Shown piece by piece: positions 25,590 to 35,052 of a DNA stretch of 64,000 nt. Source of the stretch: DASXRU01 sp036506395 (lineage in GTDB: Bacteria; Acidobacteriota; Blastocatellia; Pyrinomonadales; Pyrinomonadaceae). A program made the position numbers and the translations under genes. Where the stretch lies: the NCBI GenBank assembly GCA_036506395.1, contig DASXRU010000073.1, forward strand, positions 4,162-68,161. Reading direction: 5' to 3'. The notes beneath the pieces were generated by a model that was not told the DNA's origin, made no database searches, and saw only the letters and a program-made list of their open reading frames with translations. Position 1 is the stretch's first letter. The number at the start of each line of letters is the position of its first letter.

Positions 25590-26528
25590 ATGAGCACGAG
25601 CACCACTGACGAAAGCACCCAAACAAAAATAAGCGCACCACCATCGCTTCTAACTCAGCGTCACGTAGATCGAAACGGACGGGAGCGTCGGCTCAACGTC
25701 CCGGCCGAAACACGCGGGCCGCGGAAAACCTGGGTGCGCGAATACTTCGAGTCTGCGGTGGTCACAGTCATAATGGCGCTGTTCGGCATGACCTTCGTTG
25801 TCCAGGCAGTGAAGGTTCCTACCGGTTCAATGCAGAACACCATCACAATCGGCGATCACCTTTTGGTTAACAAGTTCATCTTCGGTCCTGGCCGGCGGCT
25901 TCCCTTTTTACCGCAACGGGAAGTCCGGCGTGGCGACATAATCGTCTTCAAATATCCTGGGAATCCAAATGACCCTGATGATGACCTGCGTCCTGATAAC
26001 ACGCCGTTTAAAACAAATTACGTTAAGCGCGTAATTGGATTACCAGGTGATCGCATCGAGGTGCGAGGGACCAGCGTTTTTGTGAACGGACGGCTTCTTC
26101 CGGAGCGAGTGGTAACTGCGGAAGATCCAGGAGACGGTGCGCCGCAGGACGACCCGCGTCACAGTGCCCCGCTCAGGATTCTTGACACACCAGCCCCTGA
26201 AGGGGAAGGTCCGTACAACGCTTACTACAATCCCTCCACACGGCAGGCGGCGGCAGAGGGAGGTTCGGCGCGCATATATTCAGGCTTCCATTACGCAGTC
26301 AACGGTATTCCGGCGACCGTACCGCCAAACTCTTACTTTGTAATGGGCGACAATCGTGACAACAGCCAGGACAGTCGCCGGTGGGGATTCGTGCCACGTG
26401 ATCTCGTCATCGGCAGGGCTATGTTCGTCTACTGGTCCTACGATGAAAGCGCCCCCTCCAGTGGCAACTTCCTGATTGACTTCTTCACCAATACACGGTG
26501 GAGCCGTACCGGCACAATGGTCAAATAG
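25590..26528 (+). CDS. lepB: Signal peptidase I
   Basis: A 312-aa inner-membrane serine protease that removes signal peptides. One membrane helix (VVTVIMALFGMTFVVQAV, about 53-72) is followed by the catalytic Ser80 in VPTGSMQNT, the general base Lys146 in NYVKRVIGLPGDRIEV, and the MGDNRDNSQDSRRWG box near 250. The N-terminal 50 residues are cytoplasmic and charged. ATG 25590 is chosen; GTG 25566 (adding eight residues) also has a ribosome site. It follows rnc by about 100 bases. Confidence 0.94.
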   Translation: MSTSTTDESTQTKISAPPSLLTQRHVDRNGRERRLNVPAETRGPRKTWVREYFESAVVTVIMALFGMTFVVQAVKVPTGSMQNTITIGDHLLVNKFIFGPGRRLPFLPQREVRRGDIIVFKYPGNPNDPDDDLRPDNTPFKTNYVKRVIGLPGDRIEVRGTSVFVNGRLLPERVVTAEDPGDGAPQDDPRHSAPLRILDTPAPEGEGPYNAYYNPSTRQAAAEGGSARIYSGFHYAVNGIPATVPPNSYFVMGDNRDNSQDSRRWGFVPRDLVIGRAMFVYWSYDESAPSSGNFLIDFFTNTRWSRTGTMVK

Positions 26529-26713
26529 GCTGCGGCTTCCTCCAATCCGGCTAACTATTCTTCGCCCTCTTATTTCAACGAGGCCACCGCCCCGGTGCGA
26601 CAAACTCGTAGTTGCTCTCCCGCTGTACTCAGACGTACCCAACTTGGCCTGCTGCTTGCTGTCATTCGATCCAGCTAATAATTCTGTTGTATAAGCGAAC
26701 GGGAGAATGGATC

Positions 26714-27589
26714 ATGACGGGGATATGGAGCCTGGGCGGGCTTACCTTGAAAGAACTTGTCAGGCGTGTCTGGTCACAGATTAACGAACACGACGTATTT
26801 GGCCGCGCCGCACAACTCTCGTATTACTTTCTGCTGTCGCTTTTCCCATTATTGCTCTTCTTGATGACCTTGCTGGGGTATTTTGCCGAGGCAGGCTCGC
26901 AATTACGCAGCAAACTGCTTAGCTACCTAAGCACAGTGATGCCCTGGTCTGCGCTTCAACTCGTCCAGACTACACTTGACGAAGTCAGCAAAGCACGCGG
27001 GGGCGGAAAACTTTCTTTTGGCATACTGGCGGCCCTCTGGGCGGCTTCCAACGGCATGGGCGCAATCAGCGAGACCCTGAATATTGCCTATGACGTCAAA
27101 GAGCGAAGGTCCTGGTGGAAAGTGCGGCTTGTATCAGTGGGATTAACCATTGCCCTCGCCGTATTAATTGTTTCAGCGCTCGTAATTGTGTTGTACGGGG
27201 GCAGGATTGCAGATTTGGTTGCCGCTGCCAGCGGGTTTACCCAGGTGTTTACAATTACGTGGAAGGTCCTGCAATGGCCAATTGCTCTCGCGTTTCTGTT
27301 CGCGGCGTTCGGCTTGATTTACTACTTCGCTCCCGACCTGCGCAATCCAAAGTGGCGATGGATAACACCTGGCGCCGTAGTCGCCATAATTCTATGGTTG
27401 CTGGTGTCGCTGGCTCTGCGCGCCTATCTGCATTTCTTCAACTCATACAGCGCCACCTACGGCTCACTCGGTGCCCTGATCATTCTCATGCTATGGTTTT
27501 ATCTAACAGGTGCGGCAATTCTGATTGGTGGCGAAATCAACTCTGAGATTGAAAGCGCGGCTCGGGCTGCCGGTGAGCCAGTTTCATAG
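26714..27589 (+). CDS. YihY/BrkB family inner-membrane protein
   Basis: 291 aa with about six membrane helices. The family hallmark FGRAAQLSYYFLLSLFPLLLF is at residues 25-45 and ALWAASNGMGAISETLNIAYDV near 115. The C-terminus has the LIILMLWFYLTGAAILIGGEIN signature. Members were once called ribonuclease BN but are thought to be membrane transport or structural proteins. GGGAG precedes ATG 26714; the next gene follows by nine bases. Confidence 0.9.
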   Translation: MTGIWSLGGLTLKELVRRVWSQINEHDVFGRAAQLSYYFLLSLFPLLLFLMTLLGYFAEAGSQLRSKLLSYLSTVMPWSALQLVQTTLDEVSKARGGGKLSFGILAALWAASNGMGAISETLNIAYDVKERRSWWKVRLVSVGLTIALAVLIVSALVIVLYGGRIADLVAAASGFTQVFTITWKVLQWPIALAFLFAAFGLIYYFAPDLRNPKWRWITPGAVVAIILWLLVSLALRAYLHFFNSYSATYGSLGALIILMLWFYLTGAAILIGGEINSEIESAARAAGEPVS

Positions 27590-27598
27590 GAGGGAGTC

Positions 27599-28783
27599 GT
27601 GTTCCAGTCCCGAATAATGTTTGCTCTGGTTCTAATTCTTGCGCTTTCTCCGGTTTCTCTGTGTCTCAAGCGTCCGGCAGCGGTAGTCCCTCCGCCGTCC
27701 GCTGTCGCCGACGCTTCAGAAGCACAGCCGCAGACCGCTCGGATAAGATCTAACCCTGACCAACTGTCGCTCACTGAAGCGCAGGCATCACACTTCGCAC
27801 AGCTCGCCTTGAAGTGCATCCGGAGAGAATATCCGAACAAACCTGAGCACGTAATTAACGCTCAGAGTGACGTGTTAAGTCCCCGGATCTTGCACCCCGC
27901 TTTTTATGGCTGTTATGACTGGCATTCATCAGTTCACGGGCACTGGATGCTGGTGCGCTTGTTGCGGCTGTTTCCCAGCTTGCCCGAAGCGCAAGAGATT
28001 CGCGCCGGCCTGAACGCAAATCTCAGCGCCGAGAGCATTGCCGCGGAAGTGGCCTACCTCAAGCAGCCGAACCGGCAGTCGTTTGAACGGACGTATGGTT
28101 GGGCCTGGCTATTGAAGTTGGCTGAAGAGCTTCATTCGTGGAATGACACGGAGGGAAAAACGTGGTTCAGGAATTTGCAGCCGCTGGCGGACGCTCTCGT
28201 CAATCAGTACATCATTTTTATGCCCAAGCAGACGTATCCGATTCGCACGGGTGTCCATCCGAACACAGCGTTCGGTTTAGCCTTTGCGATGGATTACGCG
28301 CAAACGGTCGGCAATCAGAAACTGGAATCCTTGATCGCTGAGCGCAGCCGAACTTATTTTGGCAGGGATGCGAATTATCCGGCTTCCTGGGAGCCGGGTG
28401 GCGAAGACTTCTTTTCGCCGGCGCTGATGGAGGCGGATCTAATGCGGCGAGTGATGAATCCGGGCGCGTTTCGGCGCTGGTTCTATCGCTTTCTTCCTCA
28501 GCTTACCCGTAACCAGCCTGAAGCTTTACTGCAACCAGCAGTGGTAACCGATCGCACTGATCCGAAACTGGTCCATCTGGACGGTCTTAATCTTAGCCGC
28601 GCATGGTGCATGCGCAGCATCGCCGCGGCATTACCCCGAAATGATCCAGCGAGAAGAATTTTGGCTGAGTCGGCAAGATTGCATGCGCGAGACGCACTGG
28701 CTCATGTTGCCAGCGGGGATTATGCGGGCGAGCACTGGCTGGCATCCTTTGCAGTGTATATGCTCTCTACGCCCGCGCCGTAG
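27599..28783 (+). CDS. DUF2891 family protein
   Basis: 394 aa. The N-terminus is hydrophobic (FALVLILALSPVSLC), consistent with export or lipidation. Residues about 60-390 match DUF2891: HPAFYGCYDWHSSVHGHWML, SFERTYGWAWLLKLA, YPIRTGVHPNTAFGLAF and YPASWEPGGEDFFSP (split for length). The all-helical barrel-like pattern with conserved His/Glu/Trp suggests an enzyme acting on a carbohydrate or an aldehyde, but no reaction is established. GTG 27599 follows GGAGGG by about four bases; ATG 27617 is also possible. It probably shares a transcript with the YihY gene. Confidence 0.8.
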   Translation: MFQSRIMFALVLILALSPVSLCLKRPAAVVPPPSAVADASEAQPQTARIRSNPDQLSLTEAQASHFAQLALKCIRREYPNKPEHVINAQSDVLSPRILHPAFYGCYDWHSSVHGHWMLVRLLRLFPSLPEAQEIRAGLNANLSAESIAAEVAYLKQPNRQSFERTYGWAWLLKLAEELHSWNDTEGKTWFRNLQPLADALVNQYIIFMPKQTYPIRTGVHPNTAFGLAFAMDYAQTVGNQKLESLIAERSRTYFGRDANYPASWEPGGEDFFSPALMEADLMRRVMNPGAFRRWFYRFLPQLTRNQPEALLQPAVVTDRTDPKLVHLDGLNLSRAWCMRSIAAALPRNDPARRILAESARLHARDALAHVASGDYAGEHWLASFAVYMLSTPAP

Positions 28784-28870
28784 GACAGACATTCCTGTCT
28801 GTCTGAACTATAAAAAGCAAAGGACAGGCTGGAAAGCCTGTCCTACGTAGACAGACATTCCTGTCTGTCC
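28784..28870. repeat. Palindromic dispersed repeat cluster
   Basis: Two exact copies of GACAGACATTCCTGTCTGTC (28784-28803 and 28850-28869) flank a perfect hairpin AGGACAGGCT/AGCCTGTCCT (28821-28844). The same 20-mer and its reverse complement recur at 43884-43962. Each unit is an imperfect palindrome. The cluster abuts the stop codon of the DUF2891 gene and may act as a transcription barrier. Confidence 0.85.
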
Positions 28871-28906
28871 TTTTATCTTTTGGCGGCACTTATGCTCAGC
28901 ACCGAA

Positions 28907-29128
28907 CTATTTGTAGCGATAAGTAATACGGCCTCGACTCAAATCGTATGGCGACATTTCGACGCTGACGCGATCCCCCACCAGAATCCGTATGCGATTC
29001 TTGCGCATTTTCCCGGAGATTGCCGCCAGTACGACGTGCTCCGTATTATCCAACTGGACTTTGAAAAATGCGTTGGGTTGCTTATCGATTATCGTGCCCT
29101 CTGCGGGAATCAAATCGTCTCTTGCCAA
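28907..29128 (-). CDS. infA: Translation initiation factor IF-1
   Basis: A 73-aa S1/OB-fold protein. The sequence has the IF-1 pattern: EGTIIDKQPNAFFKVQLDN, VLAAISGKMRKNRIRIL, GDRVSVEMSPYDL and GRITYRYK. It binds the 30S A site during initiation. AAGGAG lies before ATG 29128. It is downstream of the DEAD-box helicase gene on the same strand rather than in the usual ribosomal-protein operon. Confidence 0.96.
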   Translation of the reverse strand: MARDDLIPAEGTIIDKQPNAFFKVQLDNTEHVVLAAISGKMRKNRIRILVGDRVSVEMSPYDLSRGRITYRYK

Positions 29129-29223
29129 TTAGTTTCTCCTTGTTAGTCTGGTTTCAGGCCTCAGGTTGCAGTTCACGTTACCGCGACCTGAACCTGAAGC
29201 TTTAAACTCGAACCTGAAACTCG

Positions 29224-30477
<1,254 letters not shown>

Positions 30478-30522
30478 AAACTCCTTAATTGCGCGACAGT
30501 CGTTGCTTCGATGGTCGCATTG

Positions 30523-30608
30523 TTTTTTGAGACTCTTTGCCCTCTGTGCCTCTGTGGTAATTGCCTTTGTTGAAGGATCACCACAGAGGACACTCGAGGA
30601 CTCAAAGA
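30523..30608. repeat. Inverted repeat between helicase and RRM genes
   Basis: CCTCTGTGGT (30549-30558) and ACCACAGAGG (30580-30589) form a perfect stem, and TTTGAG/CTCAAA extends it outward. The sequence resembles the widespread CTCTGTG-CCTCTGTGGT dispersed repeat of environmental bacteria. Confidence 0.65.
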
Positions 30609-30615
30609 GAGATGC

Positions 30616-31002
30616 TTACCACCTGGGTTCGCGATTGCCGCTGTAGCCGCCGCCACCGCCGCCGCTGCGATTACCACCGTAACCGCCGCCGCCACCGCGA
30701 CCGCCACCACCGCCACCAAAACCACCCCGACCGCCGCCACCACCAGCGCGATTTTCGCGCGGCTTGGCTTCGTTAACGGTCAGACTGCGTCCATTGACCT
30801 CTTTGCCATTGAACTGTTCGATAGCCTTTGCAGCCTCTTCCTGGCTGGACATTTCGACGAAGCCGAAGCCACGTGAACGCCCAGTGTCGCGGTCTTCCAC
30901 GACGCTCGCCGATTCGACCGTGCCGGCGGCTGCAAAAAGTTCTTGCAGATCCTGGCTGGAGGTCGTAAACGCGAGATTTCCTACGTAAAGTTTGTTTGTC
31001 AT
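30616..31002 (-). CDS. RRM-type RNA-binding protein with Gly-rich tail
   Basis: 128 aa. Residues 3-80 are an RNA recognition motif with RNP2 (LYVGNLAF) and RNP1 (RGFGFVEM), the aromatic residues that stack on RNA being present. Residues 88-128 are a Gly/Arg-rich tail (GGGGGRGGFGG). Such proteins bind single-stranded RNA and are often cold-induced. The 5' region 31003-31300 is long and gene-free, as expected for a regulated leader. Confidence 0.93.
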   Translation of the reverse strand: MTNKLYVGNLAFTTSSQDLQELFAAAGTVESASVVEDRDTGRSRGFGFVEMSSQEEAAKAIEQFNGKEVNGRSLTVNEAKPRENRAGGGGGRGGFGGGGGGRGGGGGYGGNRSGGGGGGYSGNREPRW

Positions 31003-31349
31003 ATACAGATGTACCTTTCCCCACGGGGGGACTGAAAAGAAGCTGCGAATCGGATTGGCTTCGGTCGAACGGTAGGAGCGAAGGGCCGGGTTTCGGATGC
31101 TCTAAGTGAGCGGCTTCTGAAGTTGAAAACTAGCCTGCTCTCGAACTATCCAAAACGCCAGCACTTACTTTTCTGCGCTGGGCGCATCACCGTCGATGCG
31201 CGAGAGAAGGATTAACCGCGGCTATGATGCACTATTAACTCGCTTAGTTGCAAGGTGGAATGGACCAATAAGTGTCAAGTGATGAGTAACCAGTGCTAAA
31301 GAACGACTTAAGAGCGGCCTACGAAGGGCTACGAGGCCCTTGGCGGGCT
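31003..31349. other. Intergenic region, probable RRM-gene leader
   Basis: No gene supported. The long untranslated region may hold the promoter and a thermosensitive leader of the RRM gene. No specific motif was identified. Confidence 0.35.
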
Positions 31350-31811
31350 TCAGGCAACCTCAGGCGCAAGCGGCAATAAGAAGTCCAGCAAGTGCTCCAA
31401 TTGTTCATAGTCGCCCAGTCTGGTGACATATTCATTGCGGCGAACACCCACTTCCATCATCGGATAAGGGTCAACCGTATCCTCATGAGTGACGATCACA
31501 ACCGGCAAGACCCCCAACTGTGCTTGCTTGACGATCTGACGCGCAGCCACCAATCCATACAACAGCGGCACATCCAGATCGACCATAACCAAATCCGGGT
31601 GTGCGTACCGGGCGCGCCTTACCGCATCCTGTCCGTTATCGGTGTCAATCAGACGATAGCCGTTCAGTACCAGCACCTGCCTTAACTCTCGGCGCACTTC
31701 CTCCTGGTCCTCAATCAAGAGCACAAGGGGATTACCGGTATTAGATAGTCGGCGCGCCGTTCGGTATTGAGTAAAGTCTTGCATAGTGGCGGTCTCTGGA
31801 TTGGCAGACAT
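31350..31811 (-). CDS. Stand-alone receiver-domain protein with altered active site
   Basis: 153 aa: a 25-aa N-terminal extension then one receiver domain. The acidic pocket (LLIEDQEE), phospho-acceptor Asp (VMVDLDVP) and switch Thr (VIVTHED) are present. The usual Lys-Pro at the end of beta-5 is replaced: the sequence reads NEYVTRLGD. It may bind phosphoryl groups with changed kinetics or act as an adaptor. No kinase is adjacent. AGAGG lies about eight bases before ATG 31811. Confidence 0.85.
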   Translation of the reverse strand: MSANPETATMQDFTQYRTARRLSNTGNPLVLLIEDQEEVRRELRQVLVLNGYRLIDTDNGQDAVRRARYAHPDLVMVDLDVPLLYGLVAARQIVKQAQLGVLPVVIVTHEDTVDPYPMMEVGVRRNEYVTRLGDYEQLEHLLDFLLPLAPEVA

Positions 31812-32180
31812 GATGTGGACCTCTTAAGTACTGACCGCAGCGCGTGAAGCGCGAATATTGGTTCAAGGGCGAAGCGAAAAGAGCAGGAGACTAAGCCACG
31901 GGCCTTTTTGATCCTTTGTCCAACGCAGGTCCGTATTACTTCCGTCGTACCCTTTGACCTACAGTATGGCGAATGTAATAGATTGCTTAGCCAGGGTTTA
32001 GTTCCTGGCGTACTTCGCAACCAGCTGTCCTAAATTAGGGAAGGGAAAGCAATGATAAGGCCTATCTAAGCCGGCCGTCTGTGCGGTAACACACACAACT
32101 GGAATCCACGCTTCGGAACGCCGGCATGATTAGGTGATAAGGGACAAATTGCGAATTGTGATCACGGCTCTAAAAACAAG
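31812..32180. other. Intergenic region
   Basis: No gene supported on either strand; only short frames without family features. Confidence 0.35.
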
Positions 32181-32204
32181 AAGGCGGCCGGGATGGCCGC
32201 CTTT
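32181..32204. terminator. Intrinsic terminator of the M56-TonB gene
   Basis: AAGGCGGCC and GGCCGCCTT pair across GGGAT with T-rich flanks on both strands. It lies about 40 bases beyond the stop of the minus-strand gene. Confidence 0.85.
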
Positions 32205-32245
32205 TGTTCCCAATGGCAGTTACCTACCGCTTACTGAGCTGTTTC

Positions 32246-34495
32246 TCAACGGTCTTCATTTTCAGTCTTAATAATGTGGCCGTCGGTGGCGCTTATCCAG
32301 ACGTATCTGGTTGTGCTCTTTTCGCCTTCGGCGTTGATTATGACGAGATGATAAAACACCTGTCCATCCTGCTCGCGGCCCAGACTGCATGCCAGGACTT
32401 TGCCGGGATACTGGCTGGTGGCAATCTGGATCGCTCGATCCATTGAGATTGTGGCGCCCCTGGTCATTTCGACTTGCTTGCGGGCCCGCTCTTCTCGGCC
32501 ACTTTCCACACGGTCCTTGCGCATGCGCATTTCAAAAACTTTGTCTTTGAGCTTGGCGTCCTCGTCGGCCTTCTCCCTCTCCTTATCCTGTTTCTCACGT
32601 TCACGCTCTTTCAGTTTGTTCTTCTGCCCGTCATTTACGCTGAAATGCATTTCCACAGTGATACGTTTGGAAATGGGTTGACCATCCTTCATGTATGGCC
32701 GAAATCGCGATTGGCGAAGTGCCTCGACTGCATTTGCGTCGAGCGAGGGGAAGAGAGGCTTCGTTACTTGTATGTCCTGAGGCAACCCGTTTGGATCGAT
32801 GGTCGCCGATAATATCACCGTCCCTTCAATCTTTTTGTCGCGAGCGTCTTCCGAATACTTCGGCTCGACGTGATGGATCATCATGCCTCTTTCGTCGTTC
32901 TGGTACAGCTTCTCCATCAGCGCCATTTGGGCCTGCGCCTCTCGCAGTCGCGCCTCGTTCTCTGGCCGGTTCTTTTCCATTTGCGCGATGGCTTCCTGAA
33001 CTTCTCGCATCCGGTCCTTTGGGTACAGCTTTTCCATTTCGGCGATCTTCTGCTTTGCTTCCCGCATCCGCGCTTCGTCGCCGGGATATTGAGCTTCGAT
33101 CTCAGCCAGCTTTTCCTGTATTTCCTGACGGACCCTCTCCCGGTCTTGGCCGGATTGTTGCGCTTCTTCCTCCCTAAGTTTCACTGCCGCTTCCTGTAAT
33201 TCCCGCTCCATCCGATGCAAGGCTTCGAGTTCTGGGCCCTGAAGGTTGGGATTTTTCCGTAATTGCTCCTTCAACTCACGTTCCTGGCGTTTCAACTCTT
33301 CACGGGCTCTCTGTAACTCTTGCCTGGTCTCCCGTCTATTGTCCTGCTGTTGGATTATGACCGGTTCTGGCCCGTTGATATCGAAACGGATCGCAAACGA
33401 CGCGGCCGCGACGCATGGGGTTATCAGAAGTAATGAAGCTGTAATCAGCAACAACGTCCTTCGGCGCGTGCTGAGCTTTGGTTTTGCAAGCAATGACATA
33501 ATACGTATCTCCAAAATGTCGGCATCTGTGATGCCTATGGTTGTATCTGCGTCCAGGCGACCTGCGAGCGGCGCCCAGCCAATCAATCTCACCAGCGAAC
33601 GAGCATAGACGTCCGGCCTCAGCAGTTTTTTTGCGACCAGGTCATCACAGCAAAGCTCTCGCGTTTGCCGGATGCGACGCCACAACAAGGCAGCCCCCGG
33701 ATGAAACGACAGCGGCAGGTAGATGAGTTCATAGAGCAGATTAAGGATGTAGTCGCGCCGCGCGACGTGTACGAGTTCATGGCCTATCGCTGACGACAAT
33801 ACGTCTTTGTCAGCTTCGCGCAATAACCGCTCCGGCAGAATGATGACGTGATGGAAGACCCCGGCGGTAATCGGCACCGGCACGGCCGTCGAGCAAACAA
33901 TTCGAACGGCGGCGCAGCCGATGGCAGCCTGGCACTCAGCGATTATCTTTTGGATGCGGTCAGGGAATGAAACTGAATAAGCGCCGCGTATGATGGTCCT
34001 GGTTCGGCGCCAGGCCCGGAGCAACTTAACGCTACGGTAAGATAGAGACATTGCGTAGAGCCCGACCAGCACCGTTGCCAAGGTGCTATTCAGGCGAACG
34101 GGAGATATCCAAACGCCTCTCTGAAAGATAGAAGGGCTTTGGCGCGCGGTTTTAGCCGTGGGCTGTGACGGCGCAACTCTGGAGGGTGACGCTGACTTTT
34201 CTGTGGGTTCTGCCGCCTCCGATTGTACGGAAGTGATCGGAGCGATATTAATTGGCGCGGCCGCAATCGGTGTTGGCTCCGGAGCCGAACCTTGAAGCGA
34301 CTTCACCAGAAGTAAACAACTCGCCAGCGGCAAACCAAGCGATAAGACCAGGGCGGCCACCCAGACTGCGTGTCGTTGCCAGGGGGCTGTCGGGCGAAGC
34401 AACCAGGCACAAACGACGGCGACTGCGGTGATAACAGCGATCTGCCACGCAGCATTCAACAAAAACGTCACCAGTAGTTGAGCTACTGTTCTCAT
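32246..34495 (-). CDS. BlaR1-like M56 peptidase fused to TonB C-terminal and PepSY domains
   Basis: 749 aa. The N-terminal part has membrane helices (about 10-32, 43-62, 138-155 and near 345-365) and an M56 zinc peptidase motif HELVH (239-243), with a RQTRELCCDD segment further on. Residues about 385-530 are a long charged coiled coil. Residues about 535-610 are a TonB C-terminal domain (PKYSEDARDKKIEGTVILS...RPYMKDGQPISKRI). A second charged linker leads to a PepSY domain (about 675-745, TISMDRAIQIATSQYPGKV). BlaR1 senses and cleaves its partner repressor; the added domains suggest envelope coupling. The start overlaps the blaI stop by four bases. Confidence 0.85.
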   Translation of the reverse strand: MRTVAQLLVTFLLNAAWQIAVITAVAVVCAWLLRPTAPWQRHAVWVAALVLSLGLPLASCLLLVKSLQGSAPEPTPIAAAPINIAPITSVQSEAAEPTEKSASPSRVAPSQPTAKTARQSPSIFQRGVWISPVRLNSTLATVLVGLYAMSLSYRSVKLLRAWRRTRTIIRGAYSVSFPDRIQKIIAECQAAIGCAAVRIVCSTAVPVPITAGVFHHVIILPERLLREADKDVLSSAIGHELVHVARRDYILNLLYELIYLPLSFHPGAALLWRRIRQTRELCCDDLVAKKLLRPDVYARSLVRLIGWAPLAGRLDADTTIGITDADILEIRIMSLLAKPKLSTRRRTLLLITASLLLITPCVAAASFAIRFDINGPEPVIIQQQDNRRETRQELQRAREELKRQERELKEQLRKNPNLQGPELEALHRMERELQEAAVKLREEEAQQSGQDRERVRQEIQEKLAEIEAQYPGDEARMREAKQKIAEMEKLYPKDRMREVQEAIAQMEKNRPENEARLREAQAQMALMEKLYQNDERGMMIHHVEPKYSEDARDKKIEGTVILSATIDPNGLPQDIQVTKPLFPSLDANAVEALRQSRFRPYMKDGQPISKRITVEMHFSVNDGQKNKLKEREREKQDKEREKADEDAKLKDKVFEMRMRKDRVESGREERARKQVEMTRGATISMDRAIQIATSQYPGKVLACSLGREQDGQVFYHLVIINAEGEKSTTRYVWISATDGHIIKTENEDR

Positions 34496-34875
34496 TTCTT
34501 TTCTTCGCGGGTTTCTTCCAGAAGTTTATGCAGGCGCGCCAACTTCTGTGGCGTCAGATGCTTTGTTTCCACCAGGCTCATGACGAGACTTTCGGCTGAG
34601 CCGCCGAATAACCGATCGACAATGTCGCCCATGTGCTGACCGACCGCCTGGCTGCGGCTGACCGCCGGCTTATAAAAATAAGCGCGCTCCTTCAGCGTCC
34701 GTTTCACCTTGCCCTTGCGCTGCAGGATGTTGAGCATCGTCTGCACGGTGGTATAGGCCAGCTCCCGTTCCAAATGCTGCTGCACGGTCTGCACGTTGGC
34801 CGGCCCGGTTTCCCAAAGGACGTGCATAATCTCCAGCTCCAGCGGCGTCAGGTGCTCAGTTTTTCGTCGCGCCAT
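34492..34875 (-). CDS. BlaI/MecI family repressor
   Basis: 127 aa from ATG 34875. A winged helix (LTPLELEIMHVLWETGPANV and TTVQTMLNILQRKGKV) covers residues 8-75, and a dimerisation helix follows. BlaI repressors are cleaved or inactivated by their BlaR1 partner, here the overlapping downstream gene. AGGAG sits nine bases upstream, inside one of two palindromes that flank the promoter, which points to autoregulation. Confidence 0.92.
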   Translation of the reverse strand: MARRKTEHLTPLELEIMHVLWETGPANVQTVQQHLERELAYTTVQTMLNILQRKGKVKRTLKERAYFYKPAVSRSQAVGQHMGDIVDRLFGGSAESLVMSLVETKHLTPQKLARLHKLLEETREEKK

Positions 34876-34886
34876 CGGTTCCAACT

Positions 34887-34943
34887 CCTAAGAGTTTAGG
34901 ACTATAAACGCGAACCGTAATTGTTGTCAACTAATTTTTTAGG
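34887..34943 (-). promoter_or_regulatory. blaI promoter with two operator palindromes
   Basis: On the minus strand TTGACA (-35; plus 34925-34930) and TATAGT (-10; plus 34901-34906) are separated by 18 bases. The palindrome CCTAAACTCTTAGG (34887-34900) abuts the -10 and overlaps the ribosome site. CCTAAAAAATTAG (34931-34943) abuts the -35. This layout is expected for a BlaI-repressed promoter. Confidence 0.7.
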
Positions 34944-34957
34944 AGATGAAGAACCGG

Positions 34958-35052
34958 GGCAGAAGCCCGAGCATTAGCGAGGGCTCCGCAACTTTGTTAA
35001 GAGGCGGTTAGGGAAAGGAAAGAGAGCCCTCCCTTACGGTCGGGCTTCTGCC
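34958..35052. repeat. Inverted pair of a 29-bp dispersed repeat
   Basis: GGCAGAAGCCCGA-N8-GAGGGCTC occurs at 34958-34986 and inverted at 35024-35052, exactly next to the TonB receptor stop. A third copy (27 of 29 bases equal) lies at 40120-40148. It is a REP-like family; the pair may also work as a transcription terminator or barrier. Confidence 0.8.
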
